7,771 nt of DNA from Streptococcaceae bacterium (GTDB lineage: Bacteria; Bacillota; Bacilli; Lactobacillales; Streptococcaceae), in contig WREM01000040.1 in assembly GCA_009779335.1 (NCBI GenBank), positions 1 to 7,771 of the forward strand, read 5' to 3'. The number at the start of each line of letters is the position of its first letter. Position 1 is the stretch's first letter. The notes under the pieces are model-generated. The model made no database searches. It saw nothing but the letters and a program-made list of their open reading frames with translations, and was not told the DNA's origin. Shown here one piece after another: positions 1 through 4,907 of the stretch. The position numbers and the translations under genes are program-made.

Positions 1-19
1 AAATAAAATTGAAAGTCGC

Positions 20-49
20 AAAAAAATCGAAATTATTTTCGATTTTTTT
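20..49 (-). terminator. AT-rich hairpin terminator overlapping the GIY-YIG gene end
   Basis: Arms 20-32 and 37-49 are perfect complements (13 bp) around a 4-nt loop. On the minus strand the 3' arm ends in a run of seven T, as in a rho-independent terminator. The stop codon at 33-35 sits in the loop, so the last codons of the GIY-YIG gene form one arm. Because the arms end in A and T runs, it could also stop transcription arriving on the plus strand. Only the core TCGAAA/TTTCGA holds G/C pairs, so the stem is not very stable. Confidence 0.7.
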
Positions 50-329
50 GATAGTTTTCAAATTGCTCCTTGATTGTATTTTCTTTAATCAAAGTCAACT
101 TCTGCTTGCGTGATAACTTGTGCTTAAACCACCACTCACATTTCATGGCAAGTTTTTTGTCATCAAATGCAACAGAAGCCAATAATTCAACTGGCAGTCT
201 TGCCCGGGTATATTTGGCACCTAGTCCCGAATTATGGATTTTAAGACGAGCAGATAAATCATCAGTATAACCACAATAAAGCGTATCATCAGGACAAATC
301 AAGACATAAGTGAAGTAGGATTTAGACAT
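33..329 (-). CDS. GIY-YIG nuclease superfamily protein (YazA/YhbQ, UPF0213 type)
   Basis: A 98-residue single-domain protein of the GIY-YIG endonuclease fold, of the small YazA/YhbQ (UPF0213) kind; their cellular role is poorly defined, with DNA nuclease activity reported for some members. What I see: the first strand YVL at residues 8-10 stands in for GIY, YCG at 18-20 stands in for YIG, Arg28 follows in the helix (LSARLKIHNSG), then GAKYTRARLP at 37-46, and Glu65 in the last helix is the likely metal ligand. Length is normal for the family. I chose the ATG at 329 because the motif follows directly; the frame stays open upstream to a TTG at 371, but that adds 14 unconserved-looking residues. 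There is no clear ribosome binding site before 329, and an extended -10 lies only 6 nt upstream, so the message may be leaderless. It is transcribed away from uvrA. Confidence 0.85.
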   Translation of the reverse strand: MSKSYFTYVLICPDDTLYCGYTDDLSARLKIHNSGLGAKYTRARLPVELLASVAFDDKKLAMKCEWWFKHKLSRKQKLTLIKENTIKEQFENYQKNRK

Positions 330-335
330 ATAGAT

Positions 336-344
336 ATTGTAACA
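336..344 (-). promoter_or_regulatory. Extended -10 promoter for the GIY-YIG gene
   Basis: Minus strand TGTTACAAT is an extended -10 (TG, one base, TACAAT at 341-336). No good -35 is seen at 16-18 nt. The start codon at 329 follows within 6 nt, so transcription would begin at or very near the ATG. This would be a leaderless message, unless a start codon further upstream is used from a promoter I did not find. Confidence 0.4.
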
Positions 345-359
345 TTTTTCAATAAACAT

Positions 360-387
360 ATAAATTTTCAACGAACTGAAAATTTAT
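360..387. repeat. Perfect 11-bp inverted repeat upstream of the GIY-YIG gene
   Basis: ATAAATTTTCA (360-370) and TGAAAATTTAT (377-387) are exact reverse complements with a 6-nt loop. No T run follows on either strand, so it is not an obvious terminator. It lies just where the -35 region of the GIY-YIG promoter would be, so an operator is possible. It could also be a chance product of AT-rich DNA. Confidence 0.5.
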
Positions 388-453
388 GAGATAATAAGCT
401 TATACTTTCAGTGAGGTGAAAAAAGGAAAAAGAAAAAGAATTGTTAAAATATA

Positions 454-462
454 TGATATAAT
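454..462 (+). promoter_or_regulatory. Extended -10 promoter of a short plus-strand RNA
   Basis: TGATATAAT is a consensus extended -10 (TATAAT at 457-462). TTGTTA at 441-446 is too close (10 nt) to be its -35. The expected start is near 469. No long gene follows, only about 100 nt before a terminator at 543-566, which suggests a small RNA. Confidence 0.5.
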
Positions 463-488
463 ATTTTTATAGAAATAAGATATGCAAC

Positions 489-514
489 AAAAACAAGGTG
501 CATCCAACACCTTG
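489..514 (-). terminator. Terminator of the minus-strand small transcript
   Basis: On the minus strand CAAGGTG and CACCTTG (508-514 and 494-500) form a 7-bp stem with a 7-nt loop, followed at once by TTTTT (493-489) and then GTTG. This is a typical rho-independent terminator. It has no T run on the plus strand, so plus-strand transcription should continue to the next hairpin. Confidence 0.7.
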
Positions 515-542
515 CGTGTCTTAGTTCTCTATGGTGAAGCTG

Positions 543-566
543 ACGTTAGCCTAGGCTAGCGTTTTT
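543..566 (+). terminator. Terminator of the plus-strand small RNA
   Basis: ACGTTAGCC (543-551) pairs with GGCTAGCGT (554-562) with one G-T wobble, around the palindrome CCTAGG, and TTTTT (562-566) follows. It is GC-rich for this genome and a convincing rho-independent terminator. On the opposite strand the same bases encode the last codons of the hydrophobic frame (546-638). Confidence 0.75.
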
Positions 567-638
567 CTTTATAATCTTGTATAGATCAATAGCAATTAAG
601 ATAATCTTCAGAGCTATTTGAACCATTTCCAAGTTCAC
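546..638 (-). CDS. Candidate small hydrophobic peptide (possible type I toxin)
   Basis: I do not recognise this as a named family. From the GTG at 638 it is 30 residues: a short start, a hydrophobic helix (core VQIALKIILIAIDLYKII, residues 6-23), then KKNASLG. A small hydrophobic helix with a basic end is the usual form of type I toxins of Gram-positive bacteria. GGAAAG (minus strand, 652-647) lies 8 nt before the GTG. The same frame stays protein-like upstream to a Trp codon at 653-651 (WKVIFV), yet no ATG opens it: a stop lies at 674-672. The strong ribosome binding site serves the frame beginning at 675 instead. So translation may be coupled to that frame, or a +1 frameshift near 651-657 may join the two into a peptide of about 43 residues. 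The transcript ends at the terminator at 489-514 and is overlapped by the antisense RNA. Confidence 0.4.
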   Translation of the reverse strand: MNLEMVQIALKIILIAIDLYKIIKKNASLG

Positions 639-675
639 AAAGATGACTTTCCATAGAGAAGTGGAGTATTTTCAT
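586..675 (-). CDS. 29-codon leader frame with a strong ribosome binding site
   Basis: The ATG at 675 has GGGAGGTG (689-682) 6 nt upstream, one of the best Shine-Dalgarno sequences in the window. The 29 residues start MKILHFS, then turn polar (ESHLCELGNGSNSSEDY) and do not resemble a known product. The frame overlaps the hydrophobic frame in another register. It may be a leader whose translation opens the next frame, like mok ahead of hok in Escherichia coli, or the true N-terminus of a peptide whose gene is frameshifted. MKILHFS followed by the +1 frame (WKVIFV and onward) gives a plausible small membrane peptide. Confidence 0.35.
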   Translation of the reverse strand: MKILHFSMESHLCELGNGSNSSEDYLNCY

Positions 676-681
676 ATCAAG

Positions 682-689
682 CACCTCCC
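682..689 (-). promoter_or_regulatory. Strong ribosome binding site for the small minus-strand frame
   Basis: Minus strand GGGAGGTG matches the 3' end of 16S rRNA over most of its length and lies 6 nt before the ATG at 675. It is the main evidence that this stretch is translated at all. Confidence 0.65.
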
Positions 690-714
690 AGAGTCTAGAA
701 TGTGTCGGAGTGCT

Positions 715-742
715 GTCATAGAAAACATAAGACACAGAGCAA
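715..742 (-). promoter_or_regulatory. Weak candidate promoter for the small minus-strand transcript
   Basis: Minus strand TTGCTC (742-737) and TATGAC (720-715) are separated by 16 bp. Both boxes are imperfect. The start would fall near 708, leaving a leader of about 33 nt before the ATG at 675. The -35 overlaps one arm of the inverted repeat at 736-764, which would suit a repressor or other control. Confidence 0.25.
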
Positions 743-764
743 ATTGATGTTATTTATTTGCTCT
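736..764. repeat. 9-bp inverted repeat between divergent transcripts
   Basis: AGAGCAAAT (736-744) and ATTTGCTCT (756-764) are exact reverse complements with an 11-nt spacer. No T run follows on either strand, so it is not a clear terminator. It sits between the small minus-strand unit and uvrA and overlaps the candidate -35 of the former, so an operator is the likeliest use. Confidence 0.4.
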
Positions 765-837
765 TATCTATTAATACGTAAAAAATTTCAAAAGTAGCAA
801 AAATAATTCAATTTTTTCATCAGACATTCTATATTTT

Positions 838-846
838 TGATATAAT
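838..846 (+). promoter_or_regulatory. Extended -10 promoter of uvrA
   Basis: TGATATAAT carries a perfect -10 (841-846) with the TG extension; no good -35 is present at 16-18 nt. Transcription would start near 853, giving a leader of about 25 nt. I see no Bacillus-type LexA box (CGAAC...GTTCG) around it. Confidence 0.6.
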
Positions 847-877
847 CAGTATAGATTTTAACAGTAAAGGAAAAATT

Positions 878-3700
878 ATGCCACAAGATAAAATAGTCAT
901 TCATGGTGCGAGGGCACATAATCTTAAGAATATTGATGTGACCATTCCACGTGATAAGTTAGTTGTTGTAACAGGTGTATCAGGTTCTGGGAAGTCCTCT
1001 CTTGCATTTGAAACGCTGTATGCTGAGGGACAACGTCGCTATGTAGAGTCACTTTCTGCCTATGCTCGTCAGTTCTTAGGGAATATGGATAAACCTGATG
1101 TGGACAGTATTGATGGTCTTTCCCCTGCTATCTCCATTGATCAAAAAACAACCTCTAAAAACCCACGGTCAACAGTAGGTACAGTAACAGAAATCAATGA
1201 TTATCTGCGTCTTTTGTATGCTCGTGTGGGGACACCCTTTTGTATCAATGGGCATGGAGAGATTTCTGCTCAATCTGTAGAGGAGATTGTAGAGCAAATT
1301 CTCCAACTCCCTGAGAAGACCCGTCTGCAAATCCTTGCTCCCATCGTGCGTGGGAAGAAAGGTCAACACGCTAAGATTTTTGAACGTATTCAAAAAGATG
1401 GGTATGTGCGTGTGCGTGTAAATGGAGAGGTTCTTGATGTAGGAGAAGTGCCTGAACTAGACAAAAACAAAAAACACAACATTGAAGTCGTCATTGATCG
1501 TATCGTAGTTAAGGATGGGATTCGTTCTCGTCTCTTTGATTCTGTAGAATCCGCTCTTCATCAAGCAGAGGGCTATGTTATTGTAGATAAGATGGATGGA
1601 GAAGAACTGCTTTTCAGTGAGTTCTATGCTTGTCCCATCTGTAATTTTACTGTGCCTGAGCTAGAACCTCGCCTCTTTTCGTTCAATGCTCCGTTTGGAT
1701 CGTGTGCAGAATGTGATGGTTTAGGGATGAAGATGGAAGTAGATGAGGACTTGGTTGTTCCTGACACATCTAAGACCTTGCGTGAAGGTGCCATTACTCA
1801 ATGGTACAGTGGGACTTCGACCTATTACCCTTCGCTCTTAGAACAAGCCATGACACAGTTCGGCATCAGTTTAGATACCCCTTGGAAGAAGATGTCTGCT
1901 AAGGACAAAGACATTGTATTGTATGGTTCAGGAACTAAGGAATTTCATTTTTATCATGAGGGAGATTTCGGAACACGGGATAGAGACATGACTTTTGTCG
2001 GCGTTGTACCTAATCTCTGGCGTCAGTATAAGTCAGGAATGACAGAATCTTCTCGTGAAAAGGCACGTGCCTATATGACAGAACTCACATGTACGACTTG
2101 TCATGGCTTCCGTCTTAATGATCAAGCTCTTTCAGTAAAAGTGGGCAAGAAGCATATTGGAGAAATTTCTAATCTTGCCATTAGTGACGGCTTAGAATTT
2201 TTCAATAAACTCAAGCTCTCTAAACAAAATGAAACTATCGCCCGTCCTATTGTCAAAGAAATTGATGATCGTTTATCTTTCTTGAAAAATGTAGGTTTAG
2301 ATTATTTGACTCTGTCTCGTGCTTCTGGGACTTTATCAGGTGGGGAAAGTCAGCGTATTCGTCTAGCCACTCAGATTGGTTCTAACTTATCAGGCGTGCT
2401 TTATATTTTAGATGAGCCGTCTATTGGACTTCATCAACGGGATAACGACCGCCTCATTGAATCTCTTCAAAAAATGCGTGATTTGGGTAATACATTGATT
2501 GTGGTAGAGCATGATGAAGATACCATGATGGCAGCTGATTGGCTCATCGATGTGGGACCCGGGGCAGGAGATTTAGGTGGAGAGATTATTGCTTCTGGAA
2601 CACCTGCCCAAGTAGCTAAATCTAAAAATTCCTTGACAGGACAATATCTCTCAGGGAAGAAATCGATTCCAGTACCTAAAAAACGTCGTAAAATCAATAA
2701 AAAAGAGGCAGTTAAGGTTACAGGTGCAACTGAAAATAACCTACAAAACATCTCAGCAGAGTTTCCAAAAGGGATTATGACAGCTATAACAGGTGTGTCG
2801 GGTTCAGGGAAATCAACACTTGTCAATACGATTCTCAAAAAAGGATTGGCACAAAAGCTCAATAATAATTCTGATAAACCGGGGAAACATAAATCTCTGA
2901 CAGGATTTGAAGGGATTGAGCGACTGATTGATATTGATCAAAGCCCAATCGGTCGAACACCACGTTCTAACCCAGCGACCTATACATCTGTCTTTGATGA
3001 TATTCGTGATTTATTAGCCAACACCAATGAAGCCAAAATTCGTGGTTATAAAAAGGGACGTTTCTCATTTAATGTCAAAGGTGGACGTTGTGAAGCCTGT
3101 ACGGGAGATGGAATCATCAAGATTGAGATGCACTTCTTGCCTGATGTTTATGTCCCTTGTGAGATTTGTCATGGGAAGCGTTATAACTCTGAGACTTTAG
3201 AAGTTCATTATAAAGGAAAAAATATCTCAGATATTCTCAATATGCGTGTAACGGATGCTTTGGAATTCTTCAAGCATATTCCAAAAATAGAACGTAAATT
3301 ACAGACCATTGTCGATGTAGGTTTGGGTTATGTGACCTTAGGACAACCAGCAACAACACTGTCAGGTGGGGAAGCTCAACGTATGAAGCTGGCTTCTGAG
3401 CTTCAAAAACGTTCAACGGGTAAATCTTTCTATATCTTGGATGAGCCTACCACTGGACTTCATACAGAGGATATTGCCACTTTGATTAAGGTGCTTAATC
3501 GCTTGGTTAATCAAGGTAATACCATTGTTGTCATCGAGCATAATCTGGATGTCATCAAGATGGCAGATTACATCATTGACTTAGGACCTGAAGGAGGTGC
3601 AGGTGGAGGGACTATTCTCGCCAAAGGAACACCTGAAGAAGTCGCAAAAGTTAAAGCATCCTATACAGGTCATTACTTAAAAGAAAAGCTTGCAAAATAG
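878..3700 (+). CDS. uvrA: UvrABC system protein A (excinuclease ATPase subunit)
   Basis: UvrA finds bulky DNA lesions in nucleotide excision repair. As a dimer it loads UvrB, which then recruits the UvrC nuclease; it acts on DNA in the cytoplasm. The 940 residues are full length. It has two ABC ATPase modules: Walker A GVSGSGKS at 33-40 and 639-646, signature LSGGE at 486-490 and 828-832, Walker B ILDEP at 510-514 and 853-857, and switch His545 and His888. Zinc modules are Cys252/255 with Cys276/279, and Cys738/741 with Cys761/764; a lone CTTC pair lies at 405-408. The ATG at 878 follows AAAGGA (866-871) by 6 nt. It appears to be a single-gene unit: its own promoter precedes it and a terminator follows 16 nt after the stop. 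Nothing is missing or unusual in the key residues. Confidence 0.98.
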   Translation: MPQDKIVIHGARAHNLKNIDVTIPRDKLVVVTGVSGSGKSSLAFETLYAEGQRRYVESLSAYARQFLGNMDKPDVDSIDGLSPAISIDQKTTSKNPRSTVGTVTEINDYLRLLYARVGTPFCINGHGEISAQSVEEIVEQILQLPEKTRLQILAPIVRGKKGQHAKIFERIQKDGYVRVRVNGEVLDVGEVPELDKNKKHNIEVVIDRIVVKDGIRSRLFDSVESALHQAEGYVIVDKMDGEELLFSEFYACPICNFTVPELEPRLFSFNAPFGSCAECDGLGMKMEVDEDLVVPDTSKTLREGAITQWYSGTSTYYPSLLEQAMTQFGISLDTPWKKMSAKDKDIVLYGSGTKEFHFYHEGDFGTRDRDMTFVGVVPNLWRQYKSGMTESSREKARAYMTELTCTTCHGFRLNDQALSVKVGKKHIGEISNLAISDGLEFFNKLKLSKQNETIARPIVKEIDDRLSFLKNVGLDYLTLSRASGTLSGGESQRIRLATQIGSNLSGVLYILDEPSIGLHQRDNDRLIESLQKMRDLGNTLIVVEHDEDTMMAADWLIDVGPGAGDLGGEIIASGTPAQVAKSKNSLTGQYLSGKKSIPVPKKRRKINKKEAVKVTGATENNLQNISAEFPKGIMTAITGVSGSGKSTLVNTILKKGLAQKLNNNSDKPGKHKSLTGFEGIERLIDIDQSPIGRTPRSNPATYTSVFDDIRDLLANTNEAKIRGYKKGRFSFNVKGGRCEACTGDGIIKIEMHFLPDVYVPCEICHGKRYNSETLEVHYKGKNISDILNMRVTDALEFFKHIPKIERKLQTIVDVGLGYVTLGQPATTLSGGEAQRMKLASELQKRSTGKSFYILDEPTTGLHTEDIATLIKVLNRLVNQGNTIVVIEHNLDVIKMADYIIDLGPEGGAGGGTILAKGTPEEVAKVKASYTGHYLKEKLAK

Positions 3701-3716
3701 ATAATGACAAGAGCTG

Positions 3717-3750
3717 AAGGTTTATTTTTGATTGAAATAAGCCTTTTTTT
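3717..3750 (+). terminator. uvrA terminator
   Basis: AAGGTTTATTT (3717-3727) pairs with AAATAAGCCTT (3735-3745) over 11 bp with one G-T wobble and a 7-nt loop, and a T run continues to 3750. It is a standard rho-independent terminator, and its 3' arm overlaps the -35 of the next promoter. Confidence 0.85.
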
Positions 3751-3760
3751 ATGTTAAAAT
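3732..3760 (+). promoter_or_regulatory. efp promoter
   Basis: TTGAAA (3732-3737) and TAAAAT (3755-3760) are spaced by 17 bp, and TG at 3752-3753 extends the -10. This is the best complete promoter in the window. The -35 lies in the loop and 3' arm of the uvrA terminator. The leader would be about 38 nt. Confidence 0.7.
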
Positions 3761-3793
3761 CAATAGGACAAGCTATAAGAATATAGCGTGATT

Positions 3794-3799
3794 AAGGAG
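3794..3799 (+). promoter_or_regulatory. Ribosome binding site deciding the efp start
   Basis: AAGGAG lies 6 nt before the ATG at 3806 and downstream of the in-frame GTG at 3788. It therefore rules out the longer start. Confidence 0.85.
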
Positions 3800-3805
3800 A
3801 ATAAT

Positions 3806-4363
3806 ATGCCATCAGCAAATGAACTAAAAGCAGGAATGACTTTCTTGAATGGAGATAAATTACTTCGTGTTGTAGAAGCAAGCCATCATAAACCAGGTAA
3901 AGGAAATACCATCATGCGTATGAAATTACGTGATGTGCGTACTGGGTCAACATTTGATGATACTTATCGCCCAGATGAAAAATTTGAACAAGCGATGATT
4001 GAGACGATAAATGCTCAATATCTCTATCAAATGGATGATACAGCCTTTTTCATGAATAATGAAACTTATGATCAATACGAAATTCCAGTCGAACAAGTAA
4101 AAAACGAATTGCTCTATGTTTTGGAAAATACAGATGTAAAAATTCAATTTTATGGAACAGAAGTCATTGGAATCCAGCTCCCAACGACAGTTGTGCTTGA
4201 AGTTACAGAAACTCAACCCTCTATCAAAGGTGCAACTGTATCAGGTTCAGGAAAACCTGCAATAATGGAGACGGGTCTTACTGTCAATGTACCAGATTTT
4301 ATCGAAGTAGGAACTAAGCTTGAAATCAACACACAATCTGGAGAATATATTAAACGTGCCTAG
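3806..4363 (+). CDS. efp: Translation elongation factor P
   Basis: EF-P binds between the P and E sites of stalled ribosomes and stimulates peptide bond formation at polyproline stretches. The 185-residue length is standard. An N-terminal KOW-like domain (about 1-64) carries the loop HHKPGKG at 27-33, with Lys32 at the tip; the equivalent Lys32 of Bacillus subtilis EF-P is modified with 5-aminopentanol (established), and the same may apply here. Two OB domains follow (about 65-127 and 129-185), the last with LEVTETQPSIKGATVSGSGK at 131-150, the family signature region. The start is the ATG at 3806, set by AAGGAG at 3794-3799; a GTG at 3788 is in frame but upstream of that site. It heads a co-directional set with yqhY and nusB, separated from yqhY by a 142-nt leader with hairpins. 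Confidence 0.97.
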   Translation: MPSANELKAGMTFLNGDKLLRVVEASHHKPGKGNTIMRMKLRDVRTGSTFDDTYRPDEKFEQAMIETINAQYLYQMDDTAFFMNNETYDQYEIPVEQVKNELLYVLENTDVKIQFYGTEVIGIQLPTTVVLEVTETQPSIKGATVSGSGKPAIMETGLTVNVPDFIEVGTKLEINTQSGEYIKRA

Positions 4364-4402
4364 TTACAAGAGTATAAGTGAATACCTATGTATCTGCTTA
4401 TG

Positions 4403-4441
4403 CTAGGGAAATTGATAGAACAATTTTCTAGTTGTTCTATC
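4403..4441 (+). promoter_or_regulatory. First hairpin of the efp-yqhY leader (with an alternative fold)
   Basis: GATAGAACAA (4414-4423) and TTGTTCTATC (4432-4441) are perfect 10-bp complements with an 8-nt loop. An overlapping alternative stem pairs 4403-4413 with 4422-4431 with a bulged G. The two share only 4422-4423, so they could exchange or form a pseudoknot. TTGATA (4412-4417) and TTCTAT (4435-4440), 17 bp apart, could also be a weak promoter for yqhY-nusB. Confidence 0.45.
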
Positions 4442-4446
4442 TAGGC

Positions 4447-4477
4447 AAAATTTCCAAAGCTATTGTTTGGAAATTTT
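4447..4477 (+). terminator. Second hairpin before yqhY: possible attenuator
   Basis: AAAATTTCCAAA (4447-4458) and TTTGGAAATTTT (4466-4477) are perfect 12-bp complements with a 7-nt loop. The final TTTT is part of the stem and no further T run follows, so termination may be partial. It ends about 20 nt before the yqhY ribosome binding site. GGAAATT at 4407-4413 can pair with AATTTCC at 4449-4455 and would break this stem, as an antiterminator does. Confidence 0.5.
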
Positions 4478-4505
4478 ATCGTCATAAAAAGGAATGGAGA
4501 ATATC

Positions 4506-4907
4506 ATGGCAGAAAACATTGTACAAATGGAAGATTTGGGAGAAATCATCGTTGCTCCTGAAGTGATTGAAGTAATCATTGGCATCAATACAGCCAAGGT
4601 TGATGGAGTATATGCTCTTCGTAATAAACGTTTGGTTGATGTGCTTGGGAAAAAGAGCGAAGGACGTGGGGTTTATCTTGAAGTCAAGGATTCAGAATTG
4701 ATCGCAAACATCTACGTTTATTTGACTTATGGTTCTAATGCTCCATCTGTTGCTCTTGAAATTCAAAAAACAGTCAAGGAAGCCGTTGAAAAATTCACAG
4801 AAATTACCCTTTCTGATGTTAATATTCATATCATGGGAGTTGTGGCAGAAAATTTAGAAAAACCAGAATTCGAAGAGTTATTTGACGAGGGATTCTTTGA
4901 TGCCTAA
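4506..4907 (+). CDS. yqhY: Asp23/Gls24 family protein, YqhY type
   Basis: A 133-residue DUF322 (Asp23) protein. In Bacillus subtilis, YqhY lies between accBC and nusB and its loss selects suppressor mutations in acetyl-CoA carboxylase genes, so it is thought to help control fatty-acid precursor supply (established there, inferred here). Seen: LGEIIVAPEVIEVIIGINTA at 11-30, GVYALRNKR at 34-42 and the strand pair GVYLEVKD with IANIYVYLTYG at about 55-76 are typical of the family; the tail from 118 is acidic. There is no signal peptide or membrane segment, unlike cell-envelope Asp23 partners such as AmaP. The start is the ATG at 4506, since GGAGA at 4496-4500 precedes it; the ATG at 4494 lies inside that site. 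It overlaps nusB by 8 nt. No acc genes are seen here. Confidence 0.9.
   Translation: MAENIVQMEDLGEIIVAPEVIEVIIGINTAKVDGVYALRNKRLVDVLGKKSEGRGVYLEVKDSELIANIYVYLTYGSNAPSVALEIQKTVKEAVEKFTEITLSDVNIHIMGVVAENLEKPEFEELFDEGFFDA

Larger units (their letters stand above)
469..570 (+). ncRNA. Candidate small antisense RNA (possible type I antitoxin)
   Basis: This is predicted from an extended -10 TATAAT at 457-462 and a strong terminator ending near 566-570, giving about 100 nt. It contains a 7-bp hairpin (494-514) and the terminator hairpin (543-562). It is fully complementary to the 3' part of the minus-strand transcript, including its last seven or so codons and its 3' untranslated region. That 3'-overlap layout matches RatA against txpA and SR4 against bsrG in Bacillus subtilis (known systems); equivalence here is my inference. 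A 25-residue reading frame (482-559) lies inside but has no ribosome binding site. Ends are approximate. Confidence 0.45.
525..660. repeat. 10-bp inverted repeat joining 5' and 3' parts of the small transcript
   Basis: TTCTCTATGG at 525-534 is the exact reverse complement of CCATAGAGAA at 651-660. In the minus-strand RNA the 5' copy lies at codons 5-8 of the first tiny frame and touches the GGAAAG ahead of the second one. The 3' copy lies just before the terminator. Pairing would fold the RNA ends together. A 10-bp match in a 500-bp region may still be chance. Confidence 0.4.
388..877. other. Intergenic region holding a candidate convergent RNA pair
   Basis: There is no conventional gene in these 490 bp. 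From left to right I see: a plus-strand promoter (454-462), the minus-strand terminator (489-514), the plus-strand terminator (543-566), two tiny overlapping minus-strand reading frames (546-638 and 586-675), a strong minus-strand ribosome binding site (682-689), an inverted repeat (736-764) and the uvrA promoter (838-846). The parts read as a type I toxin-antitoxin-like locus transcribed divergently from uvrA. Confidence 0.5.

Noticed and set aside
70..270. Open frame on the plus strand opposite the GIY-YIG gene
   Set aside because: It is the antisense shadow of a gene with clear family motifs; no ribosome binding site and no family resemblance.
330..371. In-frame TTG (371) and ATG (359) upstream of the GIY-YIG start
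   Set aside because: They add 10-14 residues before the family motif with no ribosome binding site, and they lie upstream of the likely promoter.
454..742. Fst/par-type toxin-antitoxin locus
   Set aside because: The par layout has direct repeats and one shared bidirectional terminator, and Fst peptides differ in sequence. Here there are two separate terminators and an inverted repeat, so the 3'-overlap type fits better.
736..764. Terminator at the 9-bp inverted repeat
   Set aside because: Neither strand has a T run after the stem, and no gene ends there.
811..877. SOS (LexA-type) box before uvrA
   Set aside because: No CGAAC...GTTCG palindrome is present. AATC(6 nt)GATT at 844-857 has only 4-bp arms and is too weak to call.
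1169..2862. Minus-strand open frames inside uvrA (1169-1393 and 2467-2862)
   Set aside because: They lie fully opposite conserved UvrA coding sequence and have Cys/Ser-rich, unstructured-looking products.
3947..4216. Minus-strand open frame inside efp
   Set aside because: Antisense shadow of a complete, well-conserved EF-P gene.
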